From: Rotaria sp. Silwood1
Lineage: Eukaryota > Rotifera > Eurotatoria > Philodinida > Philodinidae
Length of the DNA stretch: 64,000 nt
Reading direction: 5' to 3'
Assembly (NCBI GenBank): GCA_905250075.1
Contig: CAJNOP010000502.1
Coordinates: forward strand, 2,466 to 66,465
Positions within the stretch are counted from its first letter, which is position 1, and every line of letters starts with the position of its first letter. A program made the position numbers and the translations under genes. Under the pieces are notes generated by a model that worked only from the letters and a program-made list of their open reading frames with translations, was not told the origin of the DNA and did no database searches. Below are positions 22,739 through 36,000 of this stretch, piece by piece.

Positions 22739-23402
22739 TTTATTTTCATCGATCATGGATAATGAAAATCAAAAGTATATTCGTGATGCTCGTGCTATAG
22801 ACGAAATATGAATGTGATCGACTATATATGAAGCACTACATATAATCTACAAATATATTTTCTCATGATTTCAATGTTTCGACAAGCGAAGAGAGTTTTT
22901 CAAGTGATTAATTGCTTTTTCGTAAAAACATCTGATTGTAAGTAGTTCATGCCCTTAAATTCGTATATTGACTAAAAACTGTCATCTGATATTTCATCAT
23001 CATATATTAACAAACTGATCATAACTGTATGATATCAAATAAAGTATTTAACAATGAAAGAAATAGCAAACGTGCATACTAATTTCTTCAAATATAAAAC
23101 ATTGGCACTGTGCGGACATATTTCTAAAACAAACGGTTCATTGAACGAGATTATGTAATATAATACATAAGATAAAACTATTTCCCTATGCTTTCATTAT
23201 ATCAAAAATATTAGCCTAGTTTTAAGGGGCTTCAGAGTTATGACACAGAATCTGGAAAGACTGAAAGATCTTTAGGCCCCCGATATTCGAAACTAGCGCA
23301 ATGAGCCACAGATATGCATACATATTTCCTTGAAAAAGCGATTGTTCTCTCTTGAGGAACTTTCGCCGTATGTAGAAAGTTTGATAATCTCATAAAAGTT
23401 GA
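22739..23402. other. Intergenic, nothing recognised
   Basis: AT-rich sequence between S9 and the hAT MITE. No gene, repeat or RNA gene found. Confidence 0.4.
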
Positions 23403-23410
23403 GTTCAGAC

Positions 23411-23748
23411 CAGAGGTGCAGAATTTTCCAAAAAATCAAAAATTTCCCCACCCGAAGAAACTTTTCCAAAAATTTCCCCAATGTGTTTTTTTCGCCAACT
23501 ACAGACTTACGAAAGAAGTAGTTGTTGAGGAAGGATTTTATGAACGGGTCTGCTAAATGGAGCGATGGTGCACTCAAATGTAACATCACTTCCTCATCTA
23601 ATGACTCATGATTGACTGTGAAGAGAACGATGTTTCCCCTTATCACATTTTTTTTGTAGCTGATTTCCAAAATTTCCCCGAATAAGACAACTTTTCAAAA
23701 AATTTCCCTCCCCGTGCGGGGGCGCACGAGGAAGATTCTGCACCTCTG
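23411..23748. mobile_element. hAT-superfamily MITE with exact 8-bp duplication
   Basis: Terminal inverted repeats CAGAGGTGCAGAATTTTCC and (right, reversed) CAGAGGTGCAGAATCTTCC, one mismatch in 19. The 8-bp sequence GTTCAGAC stands immediately before (23403-23410) and after (23749-23756). CAGAGGTG ends and 8-bp duplications are hallmarks of hAT transposons. The 338-bp interior has repeated TTTTCCAAAAATTTCCCC words near both ends and no transposase, so it was mobilised in trans. The intact duplication points to a fairly young insertion. Confidence 0.9.
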
Positions 23749-23756
23749 GTTCAGAC

Positions 23757-24727
23757 TTGGAATGCGCTTCGCATCGAGATAGAACTGATATCATTTTTTA
23801 CAAACCTTCATGAGGAGGTTGCGTTCCATTACAAAATAGATTTTGTTTTTTTTTATCACATTTCCAGATAATTAACAGCTATGAAAACTGCTGACAATGG
23901 ATATTGAGTCATATAGATAATTAAATGATCAATCGATATCGATCGTTCAAAACGTGTTGAGATGCTTTGATCGACTTCTCATAGTCATGAATCTCATCAT
24001 GTCTACTTTACAAATTCTTTCAGACTTCAATACCTCTAAAACATAAACATCGTTTGAGAAATGTGATTGCTGATGAATCGTAAAATTGACTAAATCTTTT
24101 TATGAGATATCATCTTTTTTCGAAAATTGAGATTTCATGCTTAGCATCACCTCGAAGCGCGAAAAAAAACCCTGTCTCTAAGAATTCCTTGTTTTGAAGC
24201 TCTGTTTATAAAGAGAAGGAAGCTCCTTGTCAAAGTTACAGAACAAATTGTTACCAGTTCGGTCTTAATATTTCCATTCTACATTGCAACAAGTGTTCTC
24301 TGATTTTCCGTTCTCGAGATCGTTGTGACAGAAAGCGACAAATTTTGATGTGTTCTACATCGAGAAAGAAAGAGAATTCGCCAAGGACTATATAAATGTT
24401 GTGCTTTGCATTGTATTAACAACAAGATAGATGGAAAGAAACGAGCAAGCATAAGAATTATTGAAGACAACACATATATGCATAAATATATATATATATA
24501 AATACGCTGATGATTCATCGGCACGAAGTCAAAGAGAAAAAAAGAACGTAAATATAACAATAATAATATTTATTGTTACTATATTACAAAAATCTACTAC
24601 AATATCCTTAGATATATATCGTTTATTGCCTGTGGAAAGAGAGAGATTTTGGAAGTCATTTTTAATTCTTTTTGTTCAGATTGTACCTTAAATAGCAATA
24701 CTGCTTGAGTACCCAGAAAAATTCAAA
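23757..24727. other. Intergenic, upstream of the phosphatase gene
   Basis: No gene seen. A (TA)n tract lies near 24485-24502. A pyrimidine-rich 3' splice-like site (TTTTTGTTCAG, ending 24679) lies 48 nt before the phosphatase ATG and may end a 5' UTR intron or accept a spliced leader. Confidence 0.4.
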
Positions 24728-27700
24728 ATGATTACTCGATTACCAACATTGTCAGGTATGACTTTTTATTATTTGAATTTTTTTGATTTTTTTTTTTTGT
24801 CGATAAGAAACTACTATCGTAAATATTTTATGAAGAATTATGGAATATGAATGACGAAAATAATAATAATAATAAAAAAAAAGAACGGAGAACAATATTT
24901 TGTTAGGTGATGTTATCGTTGTTGTAGTATGGCTTTGTAGCGTAACTCTATGGAAATATAGAAAATATGTAGGACAATGATTTCTGCTAAAAAATTTCCT
25001 TTGAAATTTAACTAACTCTGTGACAATATTGCAGATAATAGTTGTTTTTTTTTGCATGTTGTCTGAAGAATACGAAAAGAAATTTCTTAAAAATCATGGA
25101 AACAAAAATACAACATGGCTTCGTCTGAAGAAACAAAACTAAACTGCACACAGCTTTAAAAAGAATATTTTCTTTTTAAAATTTAAACCCGATGCCATCT
25201 CATTGCCGGTATAACATTTAACGCACATTTAAGTATTTGTCATTGTAAAAGAAGAAATTCATTTTATTTTTTAACTTCTATTATCTGTATACTAGAGCAG
25301 GTGAATCAAACTTTTATCTCTATACTTCTACATTCCGTTTAGATCGTGTTTTACAAAAAGATTCACTCGTTTTCTGCAAATTTTTGAAAAAAAATTTACA
25401 TAAAGACGTATTCATCATCATACTGGAAATGAACAACAACCACTATACATGTGCAGTCCCTATAGTCATCTACGAGTTGTATTATAGATCTTAGTAACGA
25501 TATTAACGTCAAAGAACAAGATAATTTTTTTCTAAGATACTAGACTTTATCCAGAAGAATGTTTGTAATAGATATGCTCTCTTTTCTAGTATATCCACGT
25601 ACATTCCTTTGGTATCTCTTTCTTTTGTTTTCGAACTCCTCTATACGTATATATACACACCCATTGCTTACAACAATAAATTTGATTGTATTCGCCATAC
25701 GATAAAACTTCTCTCGAACTTACAATTGATGAGAGATCGATAATATTTACGCTTTTGTTCTAGCTGATAAATCTGCATTGAAAATTCAAAGTGCATTTCG
25801 TAATCATCAAGCTCGACTTAAATTAAAAAATCAAGCAGTATGGCAATTACATGAAAAACTTGAATATTCAAGTGAACAAACTCAAGCAAAAGTAAGGAAA
25901 ATATTTTTTTTTTCATCAATTTTTGTAATTATAATAGTATTTGAATTTTATACATTTCAGCTAAAAGATATGTTTGAAAAATTACTCAAAGCATCTGATT
26001 CACTTTCACCATCTGTTGCAAAATTACTTCAGAAAGCTCGATTACCTGTAGGTAATGTATTATTTAGAATTCATATAGACGATAGATAAAGTCGATTTTA
26101 TTTTATCTAGAAGAAAGAGAACTTTTAAGATCAACAAATCCTGATAGTATTCCTGTTGAGGCTAGTTATCGTGGACCACGTATGCGATTGTTTTTTTTTA
26201 ATGAAAATAAATTAATAGTTCATTTGTTTCTAGGTGTTGAAGGCCCAATTACAAGACATACATTTGTAGATTTAATTGAAGCTTTTCAACATGGGGAAGT
26301 AAGTAAGACAAATCATTCAACATCAACTACATAGTATTAGAATATGAAACATCATAAAATACTTTAAAGGGTTATACATCGATAGATGATTTAAAGGACT
26401 ATGAGTAAGATCAAAAGTGTGCGCATTGATAGATTTTGACTATTCAGATTCAATAATAAATATCAGTATTTCCTTGAGAAACATGTTAATATAGAATAAT
26501 TCTTTCTCAAAGAAACTACGTATCGAAATGATCTAACTATCTATCTTATGAAGGAATCGAACAAAGGGATTTATTTTTTCTTGAGATCATATTTTTAGCA
26601 TATGCAAAGGATTTCTTGATTAGAACAATTCCATAAGTCTTCTTTACAGAGTTACGACTAGAGTTCGTCAAATTGACCGTGGTCCCAGAGCCGATCCAAT
26701 GAGTGATGATCTAAAATTAACAGTCAGTTATTACTTGATTGTTATTTATAAAAAATATCTCGTATCTCTAGAGTAACTCCATTAAACACAGGTCAAATGA
26801 TTTCATTTGAAATTAGGGATACAGATCAATTCAAGCCAAAAGTTGGACATAAGATTTTTGACCTAAAATTTCATGTATGAATAGATCACGAAGTGTTAAG
26901 AATATTCTAAAAATTTCATTCTAAAGAATTGATTTCTTCTTGAAATATTCAATGTTTAAAATCTGATTAGATTTCAGTGACGGTTAGAAAAATGAGGACG
27001 GCATTGAACACTTAAATAGTTCAGAAGAACATTAATCTATTTGAAAATTTCCTATTTATGAAGACTTGTTCTCCCGTAAACTTGAATTGATTAAATTTTA
27101 ACTACTATTTTTATTTATTACCATTCCGATCAGAAGTATTATTACTTTACTCACACTTTTGTAGGTATATTAAGAGACTTGTACTGATTGATTACTAATA
27201 TATAATTTCGTAATTAGTGAAACATTCATTTTTGAAAGATTTTTATGAGAAAAAACGAACGAATGCAAACAACATACTCATGAAAACATATCCGACTTTT
27301 TAATCACTTTCAGAAATTGAAAGCACCTTATATTAGAAATTTCAAAGCTTACGATACAGTGTTGTGAGTCTTCTATTCGGTAAAATCCACATCTAAGTTA
27401 CACTAGTAAGCCTCCTTCTCCACAAGGTATGCATGTATGTGAACGTTTGGTTAAAATGAAAATTACGCTCTTTTAAAATTCAAATACAAGGAAGTATACT
27501 TTAAAATATAATCTACTTAATGGTACAAGTATTTTTTTACAACCCGTAAAACAACTGCAAAATCATTTGCCCAAAAATTAGCCTAAAAAGCGTGGTATCA
27601 CTAGGAAAATCGATATCTCACAAAATTAAACCGTTCGACAGACAAATCAGGTACACATACTTTTCTTTAAAGTATCTTCCGAAGGATTAGTTCCGTAAAA

Positions 27701-28597
27701 TGAGCAATCTACCTAAATTCAACCTCTTACTTTTGTTGAAGTGTTCTTCAGCCTATTGTCTCTAACTTCATTTAGTGCAAGACTCCTGAATTGTATAGGA
27801 AACTTCCAGAAAAAAATCTAGGTTTTTCAATTTTTCTGATTTCAGAAAAGCATTTAATCGACAAAAATAGTATATTCAAAATCAATCCATTAGGCTGAGC
27901 TATGTTCCCTTCGTTCTCTTCCTTCGTAAAATTTTTGAACACTTAAACATTTTAGAAGCCTCGATATATCAATATACAAAAAATATTTTAGTATTCTTCT
28001 CATTAGATTTTCTTCTTATGACACAAAAATATAATTGATATTGTAATCACTATAATTCGTAAAATAAAACTGAAAGTTTCATCTAAATAAATCTTTATAT
28101 ATTCATAGATATTACATGAAAAATATGTTTGTCACATTCTTCATGAAGCACGTGCTATACTCAAAACTTTACCAAACTATAATCGTATTGATTTATCTAT
28201 TTTACATCATATATACATTATTGGTGATCTTCATGGACAATTAGCTGATTTATTACATATATTTAATGCGGTAAACTAAATATTCATAAGAATTTTTCGT
28301 TTTTATTCTTCATTTAAATTATCTATAGAATGGATTACCTGCTATTGATAATCCATATATATTTAATGGAGATTTTATTGATCGAGGTCGAAATTCAGTT
28401 GAAGTTATTCTCTTACTTATGATTGCATTGATTCTCTATCCAAGTTCAGTCTTTCTTAATCGAGGTAGTTAATTGTTTTTTTTGTTGATTTAATGTTTTT
28501 TGTTTTTTTTTTTTAATAAAATTGAAAAGGTAATCATGAAGATATAATGGTTGCAGCTCAATATGGTTTTCAAGATGAAGTTAATCGAAAATATCGA
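24728..28597 (+). CDS. PPEF/RdgC-type serine/threonine phosphatase, cut by the assembly gap
   Basis: Eight exons join in phase: 24728-24755, 25764-25891, 25961-26051, 26111-26179, 26234-26298, 28109-28270, 28329-28464 and 28530-28597. The N-terminus carries an IQ calmodulin-binding motif ([14 protein letters not shown]). Then comes the PPP phosphatase core: [14 protein letters not shown] and NRGNHED, which hold metal ligands and the first catalytic His. RdgC/PPEF phosphatases use an IQ motif, this core and C-terminal EF-hands to link calcium to dephosphorylation, in insects of rhodopsin. Here the sequence runs into the 100-N gap, so the rest of the core and any EF-hands are not seen. Intron 26299-28108 (1.8 kb) is far longer than the others and holds exon-like fragments of unknown origin. 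Confidence 0.8.
26649..26880 (+). pseudogene. Exon-like fragments inside the phosphatase intron
   Basis: After CTTTACAG a frame reads [20 protein letters not shown] and meets a GTCAGT donor at 26725; after ATCTCTAG at 26770 a second frame reads [20 protein letters not shown] and stops at 26880. Both look like coding sequence with splice sites, but the family is not recognised, no start was found, and the phosphatase reading frame joins correctly without them. Possibly a relic of another gene inserted in the intron, or alternative exons. Confidence 0.25.
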
Positions 28598-28615
28598 GTT
28601 AGTTCATAATTTATC

Positions 28616-28715
28616 NNNNNNNNNNNNNNNNNNNNNNNNNNNNNNNNNNNNNNNNNNNNNNNNNNNNNNNNNNNNNNNNNNNNNNNNNNNNNNNNNNNNN
28701 NNNNNNNNNNNNNNN
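28616..28715. other. Assembly gap, 100 N
   Basis: Exactly 100 N, the conventional length for a gap of unknown size. Left of it is the middle of a phosphatase; right of it is the middle of an ART-TPR protein. At least the 3' half of one gene and the 5' end of the other are missing, or the join is wrong. Confidence 0.98.
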
Positions 28716-31700
28716 TTCTCTTTGATTTAACATATGATGAAAAAGTTAAACAAGAAATGATCAATGCTTGTTGTTTCTATTATCGAGATAATATTAATGA
28801 ATTAGAAATTATTGAAAATTTCAAGAAAGAATATCGACCAGAAGAAGTTTTTCAATGGTATTTGAAAAAATCTTGTTTCTACAAAATCATCAATAAAGCA
28901 TTGCGTACCAAAGATTTCAATCAACTGTACATATTTCGATATTTTATGAAAGATTTGATAGAAAATTTTGCTTGTAAACATCAAAAAATTGTTCAATCTG
29001 ATAAAGAAATATTTTTCATCTATCGTGGAATGAAACTGACAATACATCAAATTGAACAATTTAAAGAGAACGAAGGTAAATTGATTTCAATGAATGGATT
29101 TTTCATAACAAGTATTCTTCGTTCAACTGCATTGAACCATGCATTGAAATCTTCGAAACGAACTGATCTCATTCCTGTTCTCCTAGAAATTCAATGCGAT
29201 TTAAAACATCTGGATAACAACGTTTATTTCAATGAATTACTAACTGAAGAACAACAAGAAATTCTGTTTGATTTAAATGTCACTTTTCGATTGAAGAGTG
29301 TAAGAATGGAAGAAGAAATGTGGTTGATTGAAATGATTGTATCGAATGAAGGTCAAAAGATTAAAGAAAAATATATCAAAGACTCACATCGTCAAATGGA
29401 AGATCTGAGCATTAAAGCTCTTTTTGGACGATTAATGTCTGATATGGGTCAATGGAATCAATCACAACAATTCTTTCAATATTTATTGAATGATTCTTAT
29501 AGTAAAAATGAAGATATCGCAAAAATTGAATATAGTCTTGGCGAAGTTCTTCAATGGAAAGGAGAATGGAGTGAAGCACGGAAATATTTTGAACATGCTT
29601 ATGAACGGATGAAAAATCTGAAACCAACAAGGATTAAGAATTCAGCTGATATAATCTTTAATATTGGTGAAATTCTTTATCTAGAAGGAAAATATGAAGA
29701 AGCTCTTGATTATTATGAACAAGCATTGTCAATGCGAAAAGAATATTATTCTTCTACTAAGTTTGATACATCGTGTATACAGAATTATCAATACAGTAGT
29801 TTGCTAAGTCGTGTACGTGTTTCAATCTGGTCACTTTTATTGAATTTAGGTGAACTATTTCAATCGAATTCTAGATGGTTTTTGACTAGATATTTACTAA
29901 GAATTGTTCGTTGGTTTCGTTCAAAACATGCGGAAAACATCATGAAACCTGTTGAAGAACAATCGCGCATGACTCAGTTACAAAAAATGTGTCGAAATTT
30001 ACAGAAAACCGATGGGTTACAACAGAGAGAGACTCATTTGGATGGCCATGTGTTTATTGCTGCTAGTTTTCGTAGCTTAGGCAAAATTCTCTTCCAGAAA
30101 GTCAAGTATGATGAAGCACTGATCTTTTATCAGCAAGCACTAGAGATGTTTGAAGAATATTACCAATCTCCTCATATCGATATCGCTATTACTCTTATGC
30201 ATATTGGTCAAATACTTACATATCAAAGAAAGTACAATGACGCTCTTGATTTCTGTGAACGAGCGATGTCAATCTATGCAAGTTATTATCCAAATGGTCA
30301 TGTATATATTGCCTCTACTCTGAATCACATTGGTTACATTTTTTATCACGAAGGCAAGCATGATGAAGCTCTGAAAATGCATGAACAAGCATTGGCAATG
30401 CTGCAAGTGTATTATCCATTTGGGCATGTCGATATAGCTTATAGTCTTTGTCTAATAGGAAATGCTCATTATAGACTAGGAAAATATAATGAAACTTTGA
30501 CATTCTATGAACAAACGCTAGAAATTGCACAGAAATATTATTTTCCTGGTCATGTTCACATTATTTGTACTCTAAACAATATCGGCTATCTACACAGAGA
30601 ACAAGGAAAGTATGATCAAGCTCTGGATTTTCATCAACGAGCACTATCACTTCAAGAGAAATATTATCCATCTTATTATGCAAACATAGCTGAGACTCTC
30701 AATCACATAAGCAGTACATTATTTTGTCAATCAAAATATGATGAAGCTTTATACTTTAGTAAACAAGCGCTAACAATGCAAGAGAGCTATTTTCCTTCAG
30801 AAGATGCCTCAATGGCCTTTAGCCTCAATAATATAGCTAATATCGTAGAAAAGCAACGTAAGTATAATGACGCTGTTGATTTTCATCGACGAGCACTAGC
30901 AATTGTCGAAAAACAATGTTCATCTGATTATCTTAACATTACTTCTCTTATGAACAATATTGGGAATATATTATGCAAACAACAAAATTATGATGAAGCT
31001 TTTAATTATTATCAAAGAGCATTAGAATTACAAGAAAAATATTGTTCATCTTGTCAGTATGAAATAGCCAATACTTTCAATAACATTGGCCATGGTTTCA
31101 TTCAACGGAAAAAACATGATGAAGCCTTAAAATCTTATGAACATGCATTAGAAATACAAGAAAAATATTATCCGAATGGTCATGTAGACATTGCTAGAAC
31201 TCTCATTTATATTGGCACAACATTTCGCCAACAAAAAAAATTTGACAAAGCGATTGAATATCATCAAAAAGCATTAGAAATTCAAGAAAAATATTTTTCA
31301 TCAGACAATGTCATCATCGCTGATACTATCAATCGTATTGGTCATATTTTGTATGAGGAAAGAAAGTATGATGCAGCAAATAACTATTATCAACGAGCAC
31401 TTTTAATACAAGAAAACGTATATTCTGATGGACACATCGAAACTTCTCGAACTCTCAACTTTATTGGTAACACTCTATATAAACAAAAGAAATACGATGA
31501 AGCTCTTCAGTTTCATGAAAAAGCCTTGACTATTCAAGAAAAACATGATGAATTTGCTCATATCGATATTGCAGAGAGCTTGAACTCTATTGGTAATGTT
31601 TTATATAGCCAATATAAATATGATGAAGCTACTAATTTCTATCAACGATCATTAGCTATTCGAGAGAAACTCGATCCATTTGGTTATTCTGGCATTGCTA

Positions 31701-33022
31701 CTGTTCTTAATAATATTGGATTAGCTCTTTATGGGCAAAACAAATATGATGAAGCACTTAATTTCTATCAACAAGGACTAACAGTTCGAGAAAATTTTGA
31801 TGCAACTAATCATATTGATATTGCTAATATTCTGATAAACATTGCCAATGTTCTACAAGATCAAGAAAAGTACAATGAAGCCATTGAGTTTGAACAGAGA
31901 GCATTGAAAATTCGAGAAGAAAACTATTCTACTTGTCATGAAAGTATTGCGGATAGCTTGAATCGGATTGGTCATATTCGATTTGATCAAAAAGAATACA
32001 ATTTAGCACTCAACTATTATCAACAAGCTTTAACGATTCTTGAAAACTGTTGTTCATCTGGTCATGTTGACATTGCTAAAAGTCTACAATATATCGGTAA
32101 TACACTATATTTACAAGAAAAATATGATGAAGCTCTCGATTTCTGTCAACGAGCATTGACAATTTATGAACAATGTTATCCATTGGATCATACAAATCTT
32201 GCTTGTTGTTTGAATACTATTGGTAATATATTGAGTGGTCAAGAAGAATATGATGAAGCGTTCAACTTTTATAATCGAGCATTGGAATTTTATAAGAAAG
32301 ATTCTTCTAATCATTCAAATATTGCTATTTGTCTGAACAACATAGCTCATGCTTTAAAACAACAAAGAAAATATGATGAAGCTCTTGACTTTCAACAACA
32401 AGCATTGATATTTCTCAAAAGTAAGTCGCCAATTGATCATTTGAAAATTGCTAATAGTCTCAAGAATATTGGTAATACCTTGTTTGAACAAAGAAAATAT
32501 GATGAATCTCTTGATTTCTATCAACAAGCGTTAATCGTATTCGAAGAACATTATCCCAATGATCATATTCAAATTGCTGTTTGCCTATCTTGGATTGTTG
32601 CCAACTTTAATAGAAAATTTCAACTCGATCTAGCTATTGAATATTTGGAAAGGTGGTTATTGATTGTAGAAGCTAGTTTATCTTTAAAAGATCTTTCCAT
32701 TACAAACGTATTTCAATGGTTTTTACAACTACAAAATATGAGAGATCAACATGAATTGTCTCTTATATATGAACAGAATTATTTTTTAATGCGTCTTAAA
32801 GTTCTACCACCAGATCATGTGGATATTGGCAATAGTTTATCGAACATAGGTGAGATTTATGAAAAACTTCATCAACCTACAGTGGCACTTGATTATTACA
32901 AGCAAGCATTAATTATCTACAGAAAATGTTTGAATTCCGGGAGTTATAAAATATGGGAGATGGAATGGAATATTGGACGAATTTCAGAAGAACTTGGAAT
33001 CGAACTCGATTCATTAGATTAA
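28716..33022 (+). CDS. ADP-ribosyltransferase (ART) fused to about 25 kinesin-light-chain-type TPRs, 5' partial
   Basis: The frame is open from the gap; the ATG at 28757 is internal and numbering here starts from it. Residues 1-200 match the R-S-E class of mono-ADP-ribosyltransferases: R90 in IYRGM, a S119-containing GFFITS strand, E168 in EEQQEIL. These enzymes transfer ADP-ribose from NAD+ to protein. The residue two before E168 is Gln, not the Glu usual in arginine-specific ARTs. From about 219 to 1405 run about 25 TPRs of the 42-residue KLC type (core YDEAL.FYQQAL.I.E.YYP..H.DIA..LNNIG), broken by a 100-residue insert near 335-440. TPRs bind partner proteins. Cytosolic: no membrane segments. 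No introns in 4.3 kb. ART-TPR fusions are a hallmark of bdelloid genomes; targets unknown. Confidence 0.85.
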
Positions 33023-36000
33023 AATTTTCAAATGTAATTCTTTTCTATTAAACATAATTATTATCGGAATAAACTTTTGATAGAAATATATTGATAAGAA
33101 TCTATCAGACCATTGCATACGTCTATTATGAGTGTGGATGTTTGTTTGTCACATCTTAATTTTTACCCACATTTATCTCATAATGAGTTAATAATAAAAT
33201 CATTACCTAAACATCAATGTCTGCAATTTCGTTTTATATATGCATTTGATTTGAGTGATTATATAATGCTTGCAAATCCCTGTAATTTTTGTGTATTTCA
33301 TTTTATTTTTCGATTTTAATTTTGTATAAAACAATATGAATTGTGCTGTTACTACCGATGATAGATAGGCAAGATCTTTGATCTAGCCAAATAGTTATCC
33401 AATGCGCATTCATTTTTGTGGTATTTTTTTTTTCTAAGATTTATTTTTCATTATTATTATTTGAAATATAATCTACTACTTTTCACGTCATTGATTATGA
33501 GTATTAATCGTCATCATCTGAACGAAGCCAAGTTTCCAATTTGAGTATTTCACTGATACTGAAGTTTTCCTGAATTTCAATAGATGAAACGGATCATTGA
33601 TTTTTCATTTCAATATTCTTGTATTTACGCGAATTCTCTTGAAATAGATTTAGATGTCAAATTCTTCGATAGAAAATTCTCTAGTGTTTATTTTATATTT
33701 ATCAGATTAATCAATGATTTTTTTCTTCTGCTATAAAAATGAATAATCTTACACAATATTCTACGAAATTGATTAAATCAGCAAAATCAAATAAATGTTC
33801 TTTCAATCATATTCACTTTGAATCTATTATTTTTCTTATAATTTCAAACGTAGGTCAATATATTCGGAATGTGAGTTTGCGACTTACTGTTACATTTCTT
33901 TTCTCGAGATTTCGATGAATAGATATGCGTGCATTTGCTGTTTTTTTTAATTTTTATATACTTAGATACGACACATTGTTAAACATATTATACGTACGTC
34001 GGTTCATGTCTACTAAAAAGGAATCTTATCTTTAAATATTACCCATTGAGCTTGTTCATCGAATATTCGATGAACTTGATACACAGACAATTGTTTTTTT
34101 CAATTCACTGTGTGTGTGCAAATGACTCTTCCATTGCAAATGCCTGCATTTGCTATGAACTGAGCTTTTGTTATATCTTAAAATCTGATCTACCTCTCAT
34201 GGCATGCACTATTAATCGTAAAAAATGTTATTTCACTTAAGATTTCGCATGAAATTGAAACACCTAATCAAATTTAATTATTTCTTTTCCACTTTCATAT
34301 TGACGGATTCATTCGATTACGTTCATTGACTCTTTTTTATGTAAACTACGAATTAGTTTTATTATATACTGTTTCACTTTGATAAGATGGGAATGTACGA
34401 AAGCATTCTAAAGTTGTTTGCTTTGTTTGACTATGTAATGTTTTACAAGATCTGCTAGAATGAGAGCAGTAATATTTTCGAATTGCTTTGAAAGTCTATC
34501 GATCCAAAACAGAGTCCAACTATGTAATAATATAATTAAATAATCATTATTATATTTGATTCAAAGTAATATAATACTAAAAAAGTGATAAATGAAACAT
34601 TTTAATCGAATACCGGTGACTACTAATAAATTTGATTACATAATGTAGCTTTTTTTTAAAAATAGACAATGATTGATTAGACATTGTTCTTTACAAGTAA
34701 TCGATTGATTTTTAATTATCCTATAAAATTATTTTTACAGATGCATTATCGTTGAAACAATGTTTCTTCGATCTTTCTCACTATCTCAGAGAAATAAATA
34801 GGATACAGTATATTTTCGAGGAAAACTCGATTTTGAGAAAAAAACACAATTAATACAAAACATTTCTTTCTAATATTATGAATCATTTATTCGATCATAT
34901 TGTTTAAGACAAAGCTTCTAAAGTTTCAAAGTCGATTTAAGCTACTTTAAAAAAGAAAATTAATTTCATTTCAATATAAAGTTATTTGAAAAGACTTCTT
35001 GATTTTGTAGGAAAACGATCTGTACTTTGTGTCTGATACTTTGATATAGAATAGTTTTATATTTTATTTTTCAATTTTCTTAAAGATTACACAATATTTG
35101 TTGTTAGATTAATACAAAAACGAGTTATCGATTTCAAAGTGTGATAGACCGTACACTCATGATCGATCAGATATGACCTATTGGCTCAATTGAATATCTT
35201 TCAGCAATACTGAATACAGCAAATCTTCAAAAAATACGCTTGCTTTTCAAGTGGGAGTGTAAGTTTGCTACGAGTTTGGAAATGGAAATGTATACACTAT
35301 TCAAATAAGTATGATATCTTCGTTCAATTCAAATAAACTGCTATTATTCGAAGAGAATAGAGGTGATAACTTTCAATGCTATCTGTTTGAGATTACATCG
35401 TCATATCAAACGTCTTAATATTGATATTACATATGTGGGTGATGCAAAAATAATATTGAAGCGATCCGAACATTTATCAACTGTCGTATTCCAAAAATGT
35501 AAGGCTTGGTAAGAGCATAAATGAGCAGTCTAATATATTGGTTAGCTACAAACATGTCAAGCAAATCAAACAGTATCACTACTCATTATTGATCGGTTTT
35601 GTCCGTTTCGACAAACATGGCTTCAAATATTCATTGTCATACTAACTAACTCATTGTACAACGAATTTTTGAAATAAAAATCAAAACATTTTTGGTAACA
35701 ATAATTTTTCTTTAATAAAAATGGGCGTGTAAATCTTCTCTTCATGCATATTTACATTCTCCTGGGTGAAGGTAGGGTATGAAGGAAATGTGGGTGTTGA
35801 TGATGAGAAGAACTACGCTCACACTCAACATAGATTGTTTAAACCAAACTAATGTTTCTGCAACATTCATTATGCGTTTAGAATCAAATAGTGCCTCATC
35901 CTACAAAAAGTCACCGCATCTAAAACTTATACTTATTCTTAGTCCTCGACTTATTTTATTCTTTTCATGTACACAATAGTATATCAATAAAGTTTTATAT

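Noticed and set aside
28757-28757. ATG at 28757 as start of the ART-TPR protein
   Set aside because: The same frame is open and protein-like back to the gap (LFDLTYDEKVKQE before it), so the true start lies in the missing sequence.
30000-33000. CRISPR-like or satellite repeat signal from the regular 126-bp periodicity
   Set aside because: The period is three times 42 residues: it is the TPR coding repeat, not a DNA array.
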